Assembly: GCA_024641335.1 (NCBI GenBank)
Contig: JAHEDG010000009.1
Coordinates: 19,078 to 83,077, forward strand
DNA length: 64,000 bases
Reading direction: 5' to 3'
Source of the DNA: Candidatus Zixiibacteriota bacterium
GTDB lineage: Bacteria; Zixibacteria; MSB-5A5; UBA10806
Shown here: positions 1 through 8,772 of the stretch, piece after piece
Numbering within the stretch: position 1 is the stretch's first letter
Layout: each line of letters starts with the position of its first letter
The notes under the pieces: generated by a model
The model's database searches: none
The model's input: the letters and a program-made list of their open reading frames with translations, nothing else
Told to the model about the DNA's origin: nothing
Translations under genes and position numbers: made by a program

Positions 1-1664
1 TTGCCGGTTATACCGTTCCCCTGATTCGGGCCGTTGGGATTGTAATTGGTTGTGATATTCCCCTCGAGATTAGCGAAGGTGACTCCGCCGTCGGTGGTTA
101 ACGACACATAAGCGTAGTCATAATTGTTCTCGATGTTGTACCAGCACCAGACACTAAGCGTATCATGCTGGCCGAAAGAAATCGAATTGGCGCTGATGGC
201 CGAACCGTTGTAATTGTTTTCTGTGCCGGAAAAGAGCGAATAGGCCCCGGAGTGTCTGCGATTGGTTCTCAGCTGAAAACGGTTCAAAATCCAGTTGGCT
301 GTGCCATCTTCAAAACTATCCTCAAGACGCTCCAGTCCTACCATTTCTTTCAACTCGAAAGAGACAGCCGGGTTTAGAGTGTCCTCGGATACCCATGAAA
401 CCGTAAAGGAATCGGCGTTGATCTCGCCAATGGGATCAAGAACAGGCGGGACCGGCGCGCCAATAGCGTAGGGATTGGCCGCTACCCTGGCGAGATGAAG
501 CATGGCCGGACGAATATCGTTCCAGAGAGTCGGTATTCTTCCGGGAGACGGCCAAAAGCCGTCGGATGAAGAGCCTATCTCGGATACAAAGGTGAAGATT
601 TTCGGTTTCTCGGCCTGCTCGCCATACTGCCAATCGCAGGCATCGCCATTGGTGTTGTAGAGAAGCTGCCAGGGGGTACCGACATCATAGTTGTTTGAGG
701 CACAGGCGGAATCACCGATGATTACAAAAGTCTCCTGGTCCGGAGTGAAACCATTAAAATACCCCCACGGATACAGAAAAAGATTGCCATAGGAGTGAAT
801 ATTCAGAGCCACAGTGAAATGGCGCGAGTTGACAAATTGACGCATGGACTGAGTTTCAGGCTCGGAGAACGCGGCCATGCCTCTATATGTTTCGGACCAG
901 GAATCGGGAGACGAACCGTTATTATCGTAACCCCACATATAGCCCCAGTTGCGGTTCAAATCAACGTTGCCGGTCGGATTGCGGTTTTTTCGGTGCATAC
1001 CTCCGCCGTTGGGCTGAGTTATACGGTTATATTCGTAGCCGTCTGGGTTGACCACTGGAATGAAATAGAATTCGCGCTCGTTCACCAAAGCTGCGATCTC
1101 CGGATCGCTATTATAATTATCGAGAAGATAGAACATAAAACGCAGACAAGCCTCCATGCCCATCGGCTCCCTGGCATGAATAAGGGAATTGACAAAATAC
1201 TCCGGCTCGTCCTCGTCCACATCGGGGTTGTCCGATATCTTCATCATCCACAAGGCCCTTCCCTCGATCGTATGGCCGACCGAATCACGGGCGGTAGTGA
1301 GAGTCGGGAACGCCTCATGCAGAGAATCCATATAGGCCAGAGCTTCGCTCAATGTTCTGAATCCTCCCATGGTTGCCCCCACAGGGAATCTCGATTGATA
1401 AAACGCGACCAGATCGGGATGAACAACTTCAAAGCTCAAACCGCTTTTCTCCAATCGGGAATAATCACCGTCATCCGCAACTACTTCGGCAAATTCACCG
1501 GGGGATACATAGGTGACATCAAAATTACCGCTTCTTAAAAACGCGATAGCGCTTTTATCTTCAAGATTTACCCTAATCATCATCGGTCTTTCCGCGGTCG
1601 CGGCAAAAACAAGCGATGACGAAATAATCAGGATAATGACCACCGCGCTCACGATCTTACTCAT
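1..1664 (-). CDS. Secreted zinc carboxypeptidase, peptidase family M14 (C-terminus beyond window edge)
   Basis: This is an exported metallocarboxypeptidase that would remove C-terminal residues from peptides outside the cytoplasm. The frame is open from an ATG at 1664 to the left edge, giving about 554 visible residues. Residues 1-24 form a signal peptide. The M14 zinc site is visible: H163 and E166 in the HARE motif and H290 in NIHSYGN. NPDGYEY (206-212), the RKNRNP arginine motif (225-230) and the catalytic glutamate E362 in FVSEIG are also present. After about residue 400 comes a beta-rich region resembling the MAM/Immune-inhibitor-A type domains often appended to these enzymes. The end is missing, so a C-terminal sorting domain like those of the neighbouring proteases cannot be checked. 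An SD (GGAG, 1672-1675) sits 7 bases before the ATG. Family assignment is firm; the substrate is unknown. Confidence 0.93.
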   Translation of the reverse strand, partial: MSKIVSAVVIILIISSSLVFAATAERPMMIRVNLEDKSAIAFLRSGNFDVTYVSPGEFAEVVADDGDYSRLEKSGLSFEVVHPDLVAFYQSRFPVGATMGGFRTLSEALAYMDSLHEAFPTLTTARDSVGHTIEGRALWMMKISDNPDVDEDEPEYFVNSLIHAREPMGMEACLRFMFYLLDNYNSDPEIAALVNEREFYFIPVVNPDGYEYNRITQPNGGGMHRKNRNPTGNVDLNRNWGYMWGYDNNGSSPDSWSETYRGMAAFSEPETQSMRQFVNSRHFTVALNIHSYGNLFLYPWGYFNGFTPDQETFVIIGDSACASNNYDVGTPWQLLYNTNGDACDWQYGEQAEKPKIFTFVSEIGSSSDGFWPSPGRIPTLWNDIRPAMLHLARVAANPYAIGAPVPPVLDPIGEINADSFTVSWVSEDTLNPAVSFELKEMVGLERLEDSFEDGTANWILNRFQLRTNRRHSGAYSLFSGTENNYNGSAISANSISFGQHDTLSVWCWYNIENNYDYAYVSLTTDGGVTFANLEGNITTNYNPNGPNQGNGITG

Positions 1665-1735
1665 CAGAGAACTCCTTTTTTATTTTAAACCGGAGCATGA
1701 GGCTTTCCGGTTCCAGAATCTACCATTCCTTTATA

Positions 1736-1764
1736 ATTATAATAGAGATCATCCAGTTAGTCAA
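1736..1764 (-). promoter_or_regulatory. Sigma-70 promoter of the M14 carboxypeptidase gene
   Basis: Reading the minus strand, TTGACT (1764-1759) is followed after exactly 17 bases by TATAAT (1741-1736). Transcription would start near 1729, leaving a leader of about 65 bases. That leader holds a hairpin (AACCGGA ... TCCGGTT, about 1685-1712) before the SD. The match to the housekeeping consensus is nearly perfect and the position is right. Confidence 0.8.
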
Positions 1765-1774
1765 TCTCAAGATC

Positions 1775-1816
1775 CATAAATAGAAACAGGGCTGGCAAAC
1801 AAACCGGCCCTGTTTC
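1775..1816 (-). terminator. Rho-independent terminator after the RNase H-like gene
   Basis: GAAACAGGG (1783-1791) pairs with CCCTGTTTC (1808-1816). On the minus strand the stem is followed by a T-rich tail. It lies 26 bases past the stop codon of the RNase H-like gene and upstream of the carboxypeptidase promoter, so it separates the two transcription units. Confidence 0.75.
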
Positions 1817-1841
1817 GACCTCTATCATAGCAGCAATATCT

Positions 1842-2219
1842 TCAGACCGCCAGACTATCCTGGGCCAGGTTCTCATTATCCGGAATCCATTTCAGGGTAA
1901 AGGGGATTTTTGTTTTATACCCCACTGCCATATTCAAATACGGCTCCAGATCTTTGGGAGGCTTTACCTGCTGATTGACCTGGCTGATAACCTTGTAGTT
2001 ATCCCCGAATATCTCGATTCTCTTATTCTTAAAAAGATGAGGGTTCAACTCGACGAATTCCAATAAGGCGAGAAGGCCGGCGTATTCACATTCATCTTTT
2101 GAACCGCTGAATTGGGCTCTGAAGGCGATACCCAGATCAGGAATAGTAAAGCTGACAAAGCCGTTATGTCCTGTCAAACTCGAATCCTCTCTGTGGCGTC
2201 CCTGATAGAAGCATCTCAT
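1842..2219 (-). CDS. Small RNase H-fold protein, RVT_3/RNase HI-like
   Basis: This is a 125-residue cytoplasmic protein with the RNase H fold. Three of the four acidic positions of RNase HI can be aligned: E45 in ECEYAGLLALLEF, D73 in IEIFGDNYKVI, and D121 in the C-terminal NLAQDSLA motif. The first catalytic aspartate, normally in a YTDG motif, appears to be Q6 in FYQG, so activity is uncertain. The start is the ATG at 2219 because a strong SD (GGAGG, 2227-2231) sits 7 bases upstream. A longer reading from a GTG at 2321 has no SD and adds 34 residues unlike the family. It has its own terminator. Fold assignment is fairly sure; function (RNA:DNA hybrid cleavage or only nucleic-acid binding) is open. 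Confidence 0.75.
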   Translation of the reverse strand: MRCFYQGRHREDSSLTGHNGFVSFTIPDLGIAFRAQFSGSKDECEYAGLLALLEFVELNPHLFKNKRIEIFGDNYKVISQVNQQVKPPKDLEPYLNMAVGYKTKIPFTLKWIPDNENLAQDSLAV

Positions 2220-2514
2220 TTTGCCGCCTCCTTTACGATTAACGTTCATGATCATTTTGAGCAAATGACATGCCCGCTGCGGGGCCATAAAACAAGGATT
2301 GAAATGGCCGATTCGATCCACGCCCCGACAAATCGCATCCTCTTGCGTAACAACACCTTGCTGTTAACATGCGAATCATCGGCCTTCCCTCAAGCCTCCA
2401 TTTTTGCCAGAAATAATTACTCTCCCCGCATCTACTTTAACTTATCGTTAATGCACAATGTTTCATACGGTATGCATGAATGTTCTTGTTTTTTTGTAAA
2501 CTAAGGGTCGGATA
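2220..2514 (-). other. Intergenic region upstream of the RNase H-like gene
   Basis: This stretch between the protease terminator and the RNase H-like start holds no convincing ORF on either strand. Apart from the SD at 2227-2231 I see no clear promoter match, although the distal half (about 2400-2510) is AT-rich and could hold one. Confidence 0.4.
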
Positions 2515-2548
2515 TAAAAAACCCCCCGTTCATATTAAGAACGGGGGG
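2515..2548 (-). terminator. Strong rho-independent terminator of the S8 protease gene
   Basis: A perfect 10-base stem, CCCCCCGTTC (2522-2531) with GAACGGGGGG (2539-2548), has a 7-base loop. It is followed on the minus strand by six T residues (2521-2516). It lies 25 bases past the protease stop codon. Confidence 0.93.
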
Positions 2549-2572
2549 CCTTAACAGGGTGTTCGGACGATG

Positions 2573-5500
2573 CTATTTAAGCATCATCATTTTCTTGGTA
2601 AAGACATGTTCACCGGCATCCAGCTTGTAGAAATAGACCCCGGATGACACGCTCTTACCATTATTGTCCGTACCGTTCCACGTAACCGATCTGTAACCGG
2701 CTTCCATTTCACCGTCAACCAGAGTTTTCACCTTCTGGCCCAGGACGTTGAATATCTGCAGATTAACATGAGAAGTCGCGGGAAGATCGAACTTGATTTC
2801 AGTCGTCGGGTTGAAGGGATTCGGATAATTCTGACGCAAGGCGAATTCCTTCGGCAGATCGATCAGACCGTCATCGATACCAACTATCGGGCTGACCACA
2901 AAAGTAACCGGTACGGTGATCTGGTCGACCATGTGATTGATATCGTACGCGGTCACGATGAGCGATCCGGTATAGGTGCCGGCTGAGAGGAATGAGGCAT
3001 CGAAGCCTATAGTAGCGTCGAAGTCATCCCCGGCGGGTACGCTGCCTGATCTCGGATCGGCGCTCAGCCAGCCGGCGTTGATCAATACCGACAGGCCATC
3101 GTGAGCGTAGTACTGGTTGAAAGCTATCTGCAATCCGACTGTACCGTCGCTGTTCTGAATGCCAATGGTGGCTTCAGCGTCAGGCGAACCGACATAATCG
3201 TAATTGAAGGATACCGTCCCCGACGATGTAAGCACGACCTGGAATGTGTAGGGGCCGCCGCTTCCATAATGAGGCACACTGATCCACGAAACAACAGCCG
3301 AATCGGTGTTGGAATAAACCCAGATCTGGCCTCCACCGGGCGGATAGAGATCATCCCAGAACGGAGCGAGCAAGTCAAGAGGACTGCTGGGATCAGGTAT
3401 GGGGCCGTTCGAATAATTGGCGTTCGTACTGGTAAAGCTGATAAACCCGTTGGAACATACACGGAAGCTGGAGTACAAGTTGCCATAGAATGGGAAGTCG
3501 AAATCCATGTAGAAGGGACCCTGGTTGTCATCATCGCTCATGAATATTTCAGATCCGCGATTGACAATGTCGACCCAGGCTGATGGAGGACCGCCCTGCT
3601 CGTCGGAGTCGATCCAGACATAACCAAAAGCGTCAGGGCCTCCCCTATCGAGTATCATAGGCGGGTTGTTTTCGACCGGCGGCTCGCTGGTTTTATCGAA
3701 TTCAACCGAGTAGCTGGAAAACTCTTCGCGTTCGGATCTATCAGGCATCCGTCCGCCGCGTGGAGCGCCCAGTCTGTTGTCAGTCATCGTTTCGATAGTG
3801 AATTCTATATCCAGACCGCCGTTGTTGGAGATATTCAAAAGTTCGGTGAGTTGCTCGCCGACCTGGGCGTTGACGTTAAACGATGTGGGGGTAACAACCA
3901 ATCGTCCGCCCACAACCGCCCGTCCTCTGGCCACATTCGACGGATCGGATTCGTCGGGGCCGGGATAGACCGCGGTTACATAGTAATAGAAATCCTGGTT
4001 GTTGGGAACCGGCGTATCGGTATAGGTTCTTACCGATCCATCGACCTGAGCCAGGAATTCGAACGGACCGCTTTCGCTGTCGCCTTTGTAAACCTTGAAA
4101 TTATCGGGTTCGATTCCCTGTCCGCCGCTAACGAATAATACGCTGTTCAGAATAACCTGCAGCATATCTCCGGTCCATCTGCGGGCCGGCAATCCAACGT
4201 AACCGTTGATACCGACGACCGAAGGGAAGTCAGAGTTAACTGCTACAAACGGCCACCCGTTGTTCCAGGAAGCGACGACTTCGGTATAGTCGAAAGTACC
4301 GACATCGTGCACATAGTAATCACCAACGGCGGACACGTTTTCCATAATCGGATGTCCGGCGTCATACTCGCCAAGGGTGACATCCAGATAACCGGTGCTG
4401 GCCTGGGAATACGGGCTGTAATCCGACATGAATCTGCCCTGCATGGCCCATCCGTTGTAGTATGCGAATTCAAGAACAATGACGCCTTTACCGAGTTCAA
4501 CATAGTCGGCCAAAACGTCGCCGATACCGGCGGCATCCTGGTACTGGTAGTTGGTCCAGGTAATTATGGCGTCATAGACTTCCAGATCCTGGAGTGTGGG
4601 AGTCGAATTTTGGGCGTCGATAAAGACCGCTGATTCAATCTCGCCGCTGTTGATCAGGTATTCGGCTACTTCCTGCTCCGCGCCGGCATAGTCGGAAATA
4701 AGAATACCGATATTCCCGGTCATCGGGTCGAGAGGTCTCAATCCGGGATTCCGCCAATCGAGCTTGATCTCGGATTCGAGAGTCGTGGTAGCGGTCAGAG
4801 TTCTCGGAGGAATGGCCCCGATGGGGATGTCGATGTAGTTGGAGAATCCGGTTGACTGCATACCGCCGGCATCGACCGCCGCTACCTTGTATCTGTAGAT
4901 ACCATCGGAACTGAGGATTTCGCTGAAGGTAGTATCGGGGTGGGTAACTGTCCCGACATGTACGAACTCGCTTTCGCCGTAATTTCTTCGATAGACCTTG
5001 TAAGAAGCAATATCGTAATCGGCGTTGGCGCTCCAGGCAAGAGAAACTGTATCGATCAGAGAAGAACCGACTAGATTAACCGGATCCATTGGAGGATGGT
5101 TGACCGGGGTAGCCAAGGCTTCGTTAGATGGTCCGACTTCGACAAATTGACCTTCGCCGATATCGTAGACCGCTGAACCCTGGTAGTGATAGGTCGTTCC
5201 GTTTACCAAAGGCCCGTAAGGATCAGTACCCCAGTCATCGTAATGATTTTCGCCGATCAACTCGGAATTGATCTTCAGATTCCGATCGAACGGAGCGGCT
5301 TGAGTATCACGATAGAGATTAAAGCCGGCCAAAACCTGGGTATCGGATTCTACAGGAGGATGAACCCTGGATGTTTTCGGATAATAGGCGGTTCTATTGT
5401 TGGAAACCCTTGAATTGCCCGCGTCTTTGAGTTCAAATGGATTCCTGATTCCAGATGTTCCTTCGGGATTGAGGAAAAGAGGAACATTAACAGGGATCTC

Positions 5501-8452
5501 TCCGGCAGGGGACGAGTCATAACCCATCCAGGCCAGGCGTCCGCCGCCGAATACCTTGGCGCGGATCATATGATCGCCGTTGTAAGTGTTCTGCTGTCCC
5601 CAGACTCCGCTTTCGCGTGCCCATTTATTGGCGGGGTAATCGGTATTGGCGTCAAGACCCATACCGTCTTCGCCGCCGCCATCGACATTGTTAAGGGCGA
5701 CCCAGAAATTACCGCTGGCAACTAAAACTTCCTCGACGTCGACACGAATCCAACTTCCGAGTTCACAGGTGACTTCGGCATAAAAAACCGGATCGGTTTC
5801 CGGCATGCCGTTGCCGTCATCAAGGTATATCGAGACTCCAACAGGATCATGCGTTCCGTCGGGCCACGGCCAGTACTGATCGCCTTCGGTCAGCACGTGC
5901 ACCATAACCGAATCGATGGTAACGGGGTAGCTTTCCGGGACGAACATCGTGGCCATGAGATTATCGAACGCAAAGTAGTAATAGCCATTGGCCACTGTGC
6001 CGTCATCGTAAGCCATCTCCTGGGACTCAGTGGTTCCCGGAGGAAGCCAGCCAACGGGAATATGACCGTCAAGACCCGATTGAGCCGCAAGATAAGTCAT
6101 CGGACCTTCGGTACCGGTCAGCTGAACAAGGTAACTGTCATCGCGGTCATCGAAGATGAAATCGAATGAGCCGTCGACTTCAGGTGTGTACTGGATATCC
6201 GCTCCGCCGATTCCGCCGGAACCGTAGCTGGCTACGGTGGAATGCATGACGTTGAATCGGAATGTATAGGTTGTTCCGCCTGTAAGCGCGGCCGCCGCGC
6301 CCCACTTGGTAGGCCGGTTATCAATACCCTGCATCAGATCCAGGGAAAGACCATGATCGCCTACGGCTGAAATCACCCAGTTATTGTCAGAACCTGAAGG
6401 ATTGACAACCAAAGTCGGGACGGTTGGCGGATTCAGATCCGGGATCTGGAAACTTGCGCCTCCGTCGAGATTTGCGTTCTCGCCGCCATAGTTTTCGCTG
6501 TAGATAGCCCAGCTGTAGGTATTCTGGGTATCGCGGGCGAGCATAACCGCGCCGGTATAAATACCATCTCCGGCTACGTTATCGGGAGCCACGCCGTTAT
6601 CGCTGACCTGAATCAGATCACCCGACCAGTCGGCGTCATAGAAACCGTCATTATCCCAGCTTCCCTTATAATAGAAGGAACGATAGGAAGCGTCTTCAGG
6701 ATTGGCGAATGAAGCGGTAAGAGTGACGGTAACTTTGCCTTCAAGAGCGTAATTTACAATTAATGTTTCATTCTCCGCGACAGTCTGCTGATCGAAAATC
6801 GGCAGATGTGTGGGAGGATTATCTACTCTGATATTCCAAAGAGTATCGGCGGGAATATAAAGGGTATAGCTGCCGTTGGAGCGCGTCGTGGCGGAAAAAT
6901 CTCTGCCGACAACGGAAACAACCGCGCCCTGAATAGGAGTGCCGGAAGCCTGATCGGTAACTACACCGGCCATTACTCCCCAACCGTCCAGAAGGGACAT
7001 AGCCATGATAACAGCATCATAAGCGTTGATTATGCCCATGCCGTAAGCGTTGTCTTCACCGTCCGCGCCGAGATCAGTAGCTGTAGAGAGAATAATCTCG
7101 CGAACCTGCTCCGAAGTCAGATTGGGGTTGGCTTGACGCATAAGAGCGACCACGCCGGCCACATGCGGGCAGGCCATGGAAGTGCCGCTCCAACCGCTTT
7201 GATATCCGCCTCCGGGAACAGAGCTGCGGACGTTAACTCCCGGAGCCGAAACTTCGGGTTTAATAGTCGGCTGGCCATCCGGGGTACAGTTTGACGGTCC
7301 TCTGGATGAAAAACCAGCGATGGGCAGGTTGGAATCATTGCCGTCAAGCGCGCCGACCGAGAAACTGGAAATATCGGTAGTCGCTCTATCCGCCGGGCGA
7401 CGGAGGGTACTCGCCCCAGGACCTTCATTACCCGCGGCAAAAACCACCACTACACCGGCGGCTTCGCATCCATCAAGAACTACCCAAAAAGTCTCATCGC
7501 AGGGAGGATAACCGTGACCAGTGGTTACGCCCCAGGAATTGGAGCAGACATCGGGAACATCCCACGCGGTTGACGGATCTCCATCGGGATCGGCTATCCA
7601 TTCGAACGACGCTAAGGCGTCCTGAACAGTGCGGGGAATAGAGACTCTATCAATAACGCCGGCAGACATCCACTGGGCTCCGAAAGCGACGCCAATGGTA
7701 TCGGCTCCGCCGAGGCCGCAAATGGTACCCATTGTGTGGGTTCCATGTGATCCGCCGTCGAAAGGAAACTGCGTATTGGTTACTGGATCGAACCAGGCCC
7801 ATTCCGGATTATTGGCATACCTGGAGTCGAGACCTCTCCAACGGGCGGATAAAGCCCCGTGGTTGCCATCGACACCGGTATCCAAATGGCTGACCAAACG
7901 TCCTTCACCGGTGATTCCCATAGCCCAAACTTCATCGGCCCTGATGGCCCGAAGACCGGATTCGACTCCGGCTATTGAAGGAGTATCTCCGCCTTTGGCG
8001 ACAGGTTCGTTATTTTCAATCGGATAGTTCGGATTAACGCTGAGAACATCGTCACGATTGACAATTATCTCCAGCGCTTCTCTGGTGGCGGTGACCAGGA
8101 TTACATTACCGACCCAGAGTCCTCTGACCTTGGCAACCATTCCCTGGCTGGCCAGATCGGAAAGCTCGGCCAATATCCCGGCCTGAGTGTATGTCGCTTT
8201 CTCCTGAAGAGCCCGGACAATCGTTTCATGCCATAGCTGCCTGTCGGCGTGAACGGCATAAAGATCGGCTTTTAGGGCGTCGAGATCAACCTGATCGGCC
8301 ATTGTTATGATGGCCTCGATCATTGTATCGGATTGATGATCAGCCAGATAGAGATCGAAATCGGAGCTGTATTCTCCGGCTACCGAGGCAACGCTCAAGC
8401 TGGCAATCACAAAACCGAATGTTAGCCATGAAAGAACTCGTTTCATATTCAT
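2573..8452 (-). CDS. Giant secreted subtilisin-like serine protease (S8) with C-terminal sorting domain
   Basis: This 1,959-residue exported protease has a signal peptide (about 1-26) and an inhibitor I9-like propeptide (to about 150). The S8 domain carries D191 (HLDTGVDG), H236 (GSHGTHT), oxyanion N342 (AAGNEGP) and S425 (GTSMACPH). Downstream come a carboxypeptidase-regulatory-like beta domain (about 495-570) and an Ig/jelly-roll region. FN3-like repeats (about 1110-1200) and an inserted domain reminiscent of ThuA/GATase-like folds (about 1240-1400, beginning GNIGILISDYAG) follow. A BACON-type anchor region and a nidogen-like beta domain (about 1615-1830) lead to the sorting domain (about 1868-1959, [15 protein letters not shown]). 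Two in-frame ATGs fit the SD GGGGAG (8457-8462): 8452, with 4-base spacing, and 8446, with 10. The gene stands alone between its promoter and terminator. Export by a type IX-like route is inferred from the C-terminal domain. Confidence 0.95.
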   Translation of the reverse strand: MNMKRVLSWLTFGFVIASLSVASVAGEYSSDFDLYLADHQSDTMIEAIITMADQVDLDALKADLYAVHADRQLWHETIVRALQEKATYTQAGILAELSDLASQGMVAKVRGLWVGNVILVTATREALEIIVNRDDVLSVNPNYPIENNEPVAKGGDTPSIAGVESGLRAIRADEVWAMGITGEGRLVSHLDTGVDGNHGALSARWRGLDSRYANNPEWAWFDPVTNTQFPFDGGSHGTHTMGTICGLGGADTIGVAFGAQWMSAGVIDRVSIPRTVQDALASFEWIADPDGDPSTAWDVPDVCSNSWGVTTGHGYPPCDETFWVVLDGCEAAGVVVVFAAGNEGPGASTLRRPADRATTDISSFSVGALDGNDSNLPIAGFSSRGPSNCTPDGQPTIKPEVSAPGVNVRSSVPGGGYQSGWSGTSMACPHVAGVVALMRQANPNLTSEQVREIILSTATDLGADGEDNAYGMGIINAYDAVIMAMSLLDGWGVMAGVVTDQASGTPIQGAVVSVVGRDFSATTRSNGSYTLYIPADTLWNIRVDNPPTHLPIFDQQTVAENETLIVNYALEGKVTVTLTASFANPEDASYRSFYYKGSWDNDGFYDADWSGDLIQVSDNGVAPDNVAGDGIYTGAVMLARDTQNTYSWAIYSENYGGENANLDGGASFQIPDLNPPTVPTLVVNPSGSDNNWVISAVGDHGLSLDLMQGIDNRPTKWGAAAALTGGTTYTFRFNVMHSTVASYGSGGIGGADIQYTPEVDGSFDFIFDDRDDSYLVQLTGTEGPMTYLAAQSGLDGHIPVGWLPPGTTESQEMAYDDGTVANGYYYFAFDNLMATMFVPESYPVTIDSVMVHVLTEGDQYWPWPDGTHDPVGVSIYLDDGNGMPETDPVFYAEVTCELGSWIRVDVEEVLVASGNFWVALNNVDGGGEDGMGLDANTDYPANKWARESGVWGQQNTYNGDHMIRAKVFGGGRLAWMGYDSSPAGEIPVNVPLFLNPEGTSGIRNPFELKDAGNSRVSNNRTAYYPKTSRVHPPVESDTQVLAGFNLYRDTQAAPFDRNLKINSELIGENHYDDWGTDPYGPLVNGTTYHYQGSAVYDIGEGQFVEVGPSNEALATPVNHPPMDPVNLVGSSLIDTVSLAWSANADYDIASYKVYRRNYGESEFVHVGTVTHPDTTFSEILSSDGIYRYKVAAVDAGGMQSTGFSNYIDIPIGAIPPRTLTATTTLESEIKLDWRNPGLRPLDPMTGNIGILISDYAGAEQEVAEYLINSGEIESAVFIDAQNSTPTLQDLEVYDAIITWTNYQYQDAAGIGDVLADYVELGKGVIVLEFAYYNGWAMQGRFMSDYSPYSQASTGYLDVTLGEYDAGHPIMENVSAVGDYYVHDVGTFDYTEVVASWNNGWPFVAVNSDFPSVVGINGYVGLPARRWTGDMLQVILNSVLFVSGGQGIEPDNFKVYKGDSESGPFEFLAQVDGSVRTYTDTPVPNNQDFYYYVTAVYPGPDESDPSNVARGRAVVGGRLVVTPTSFNVNAQVGEQLTELLNISNNGGLDIEFTIETMTDNRLGAPRGGRMPDRSEREEFSSYSVEFDKTSEPPVENNPPMILDRGGPDAFGYVWIDSDEQGGPPSAWVDIVNRGSEIFMSDDDNQGPFYMDFDFPFYGNLYSSFRVCSNGFISFTSTNANYSNGPIPDPSSPLDLLAPFWDDLYPPGGGQIWVYSNTDSAVVSWISVPHYGSGGPYTFQVVLTSSGTVSFNYDYVGSPDAEATIGIQNSDGTVGLQIAFNQYYAHDGLSVLINAGWLSADPRSGSVPAGDDFDATIGFDASFLSAGTYTGSLIVTAYDINHMVDQITVPVTFVVSPIVGIDDGLIDLPKEFALRQNYPNPFNPTTEIKFDLPATSHVNLQIFNVLGQKVKTLVDGEMEAGYRSVTWNGTDNNGKSVSSGVYFYKLDAGEHVFTKKMMMLK

Positions 8453-8640
8453 TTTCTCCCCTAAAAATAACTTGAATTTACTTGGAAAATATCAAAATTT
8501 CTTTCTTTCGAAACGCCTCCTTCTTCAAAGTTGGTCCAATAAGTTTGAATAATTTATTTATAGTTGATATTCTAACCACTCGATACTTCCGATGCTGCAT
8601 AGCCTGCTTCTGCCATATCTGCGTCACTAAACGCATAAAC
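8453..8640 (-). other. Long 5' leader of the S8 protease mRNA
   Basis: About 190 bases separate the predicted transcription start from the start codon. The stretch is AT-rich and codes for nothing convincing. It contains an isolated SD-like GGAGG (near 8517) not followed by a usable start codon. No riboswitch family is recognisable by eye. Confidence 0.45.
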
Positions 8641-8647
8641 TATAAAA

Positions 8648-8675
8648 AATATAACTATGCCGGAAAATTTGTCAA
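8648..8675 (-). promoter_or_regulatory. Sigma-70 promoter of the S8 protease gene
   Basis: On the minus strand a consensus TTGACA (8675-8670) is followed after 16 bases by TATATT (8653-8648). It is in AT-rich DNA between dgt and the protease gene. Confidence 0.75.
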
Positions 8676-8772
8676 GAATATTATGCATATAATTATCGTG
8701 GGGAATCATTATGATCACTTCAACGGCATTAGCATCAAGAGATTAAGCGAAAGAATCCGAAAACAAAATAGT

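Noticed and set aside
795..1538. Plus-strand open frame of 247 codons
   Set aside because: It lies wholly opposite the M14 carboxypeptidase, whose catalytic motifs are read on the minus strand; the plus frame has no recognisable domain.
3101..6169. Several plus-strand frames opposite the S8 protease
   Set aside because: They mirror the codon pattern of the protease, have no SD or domain and are shadows.
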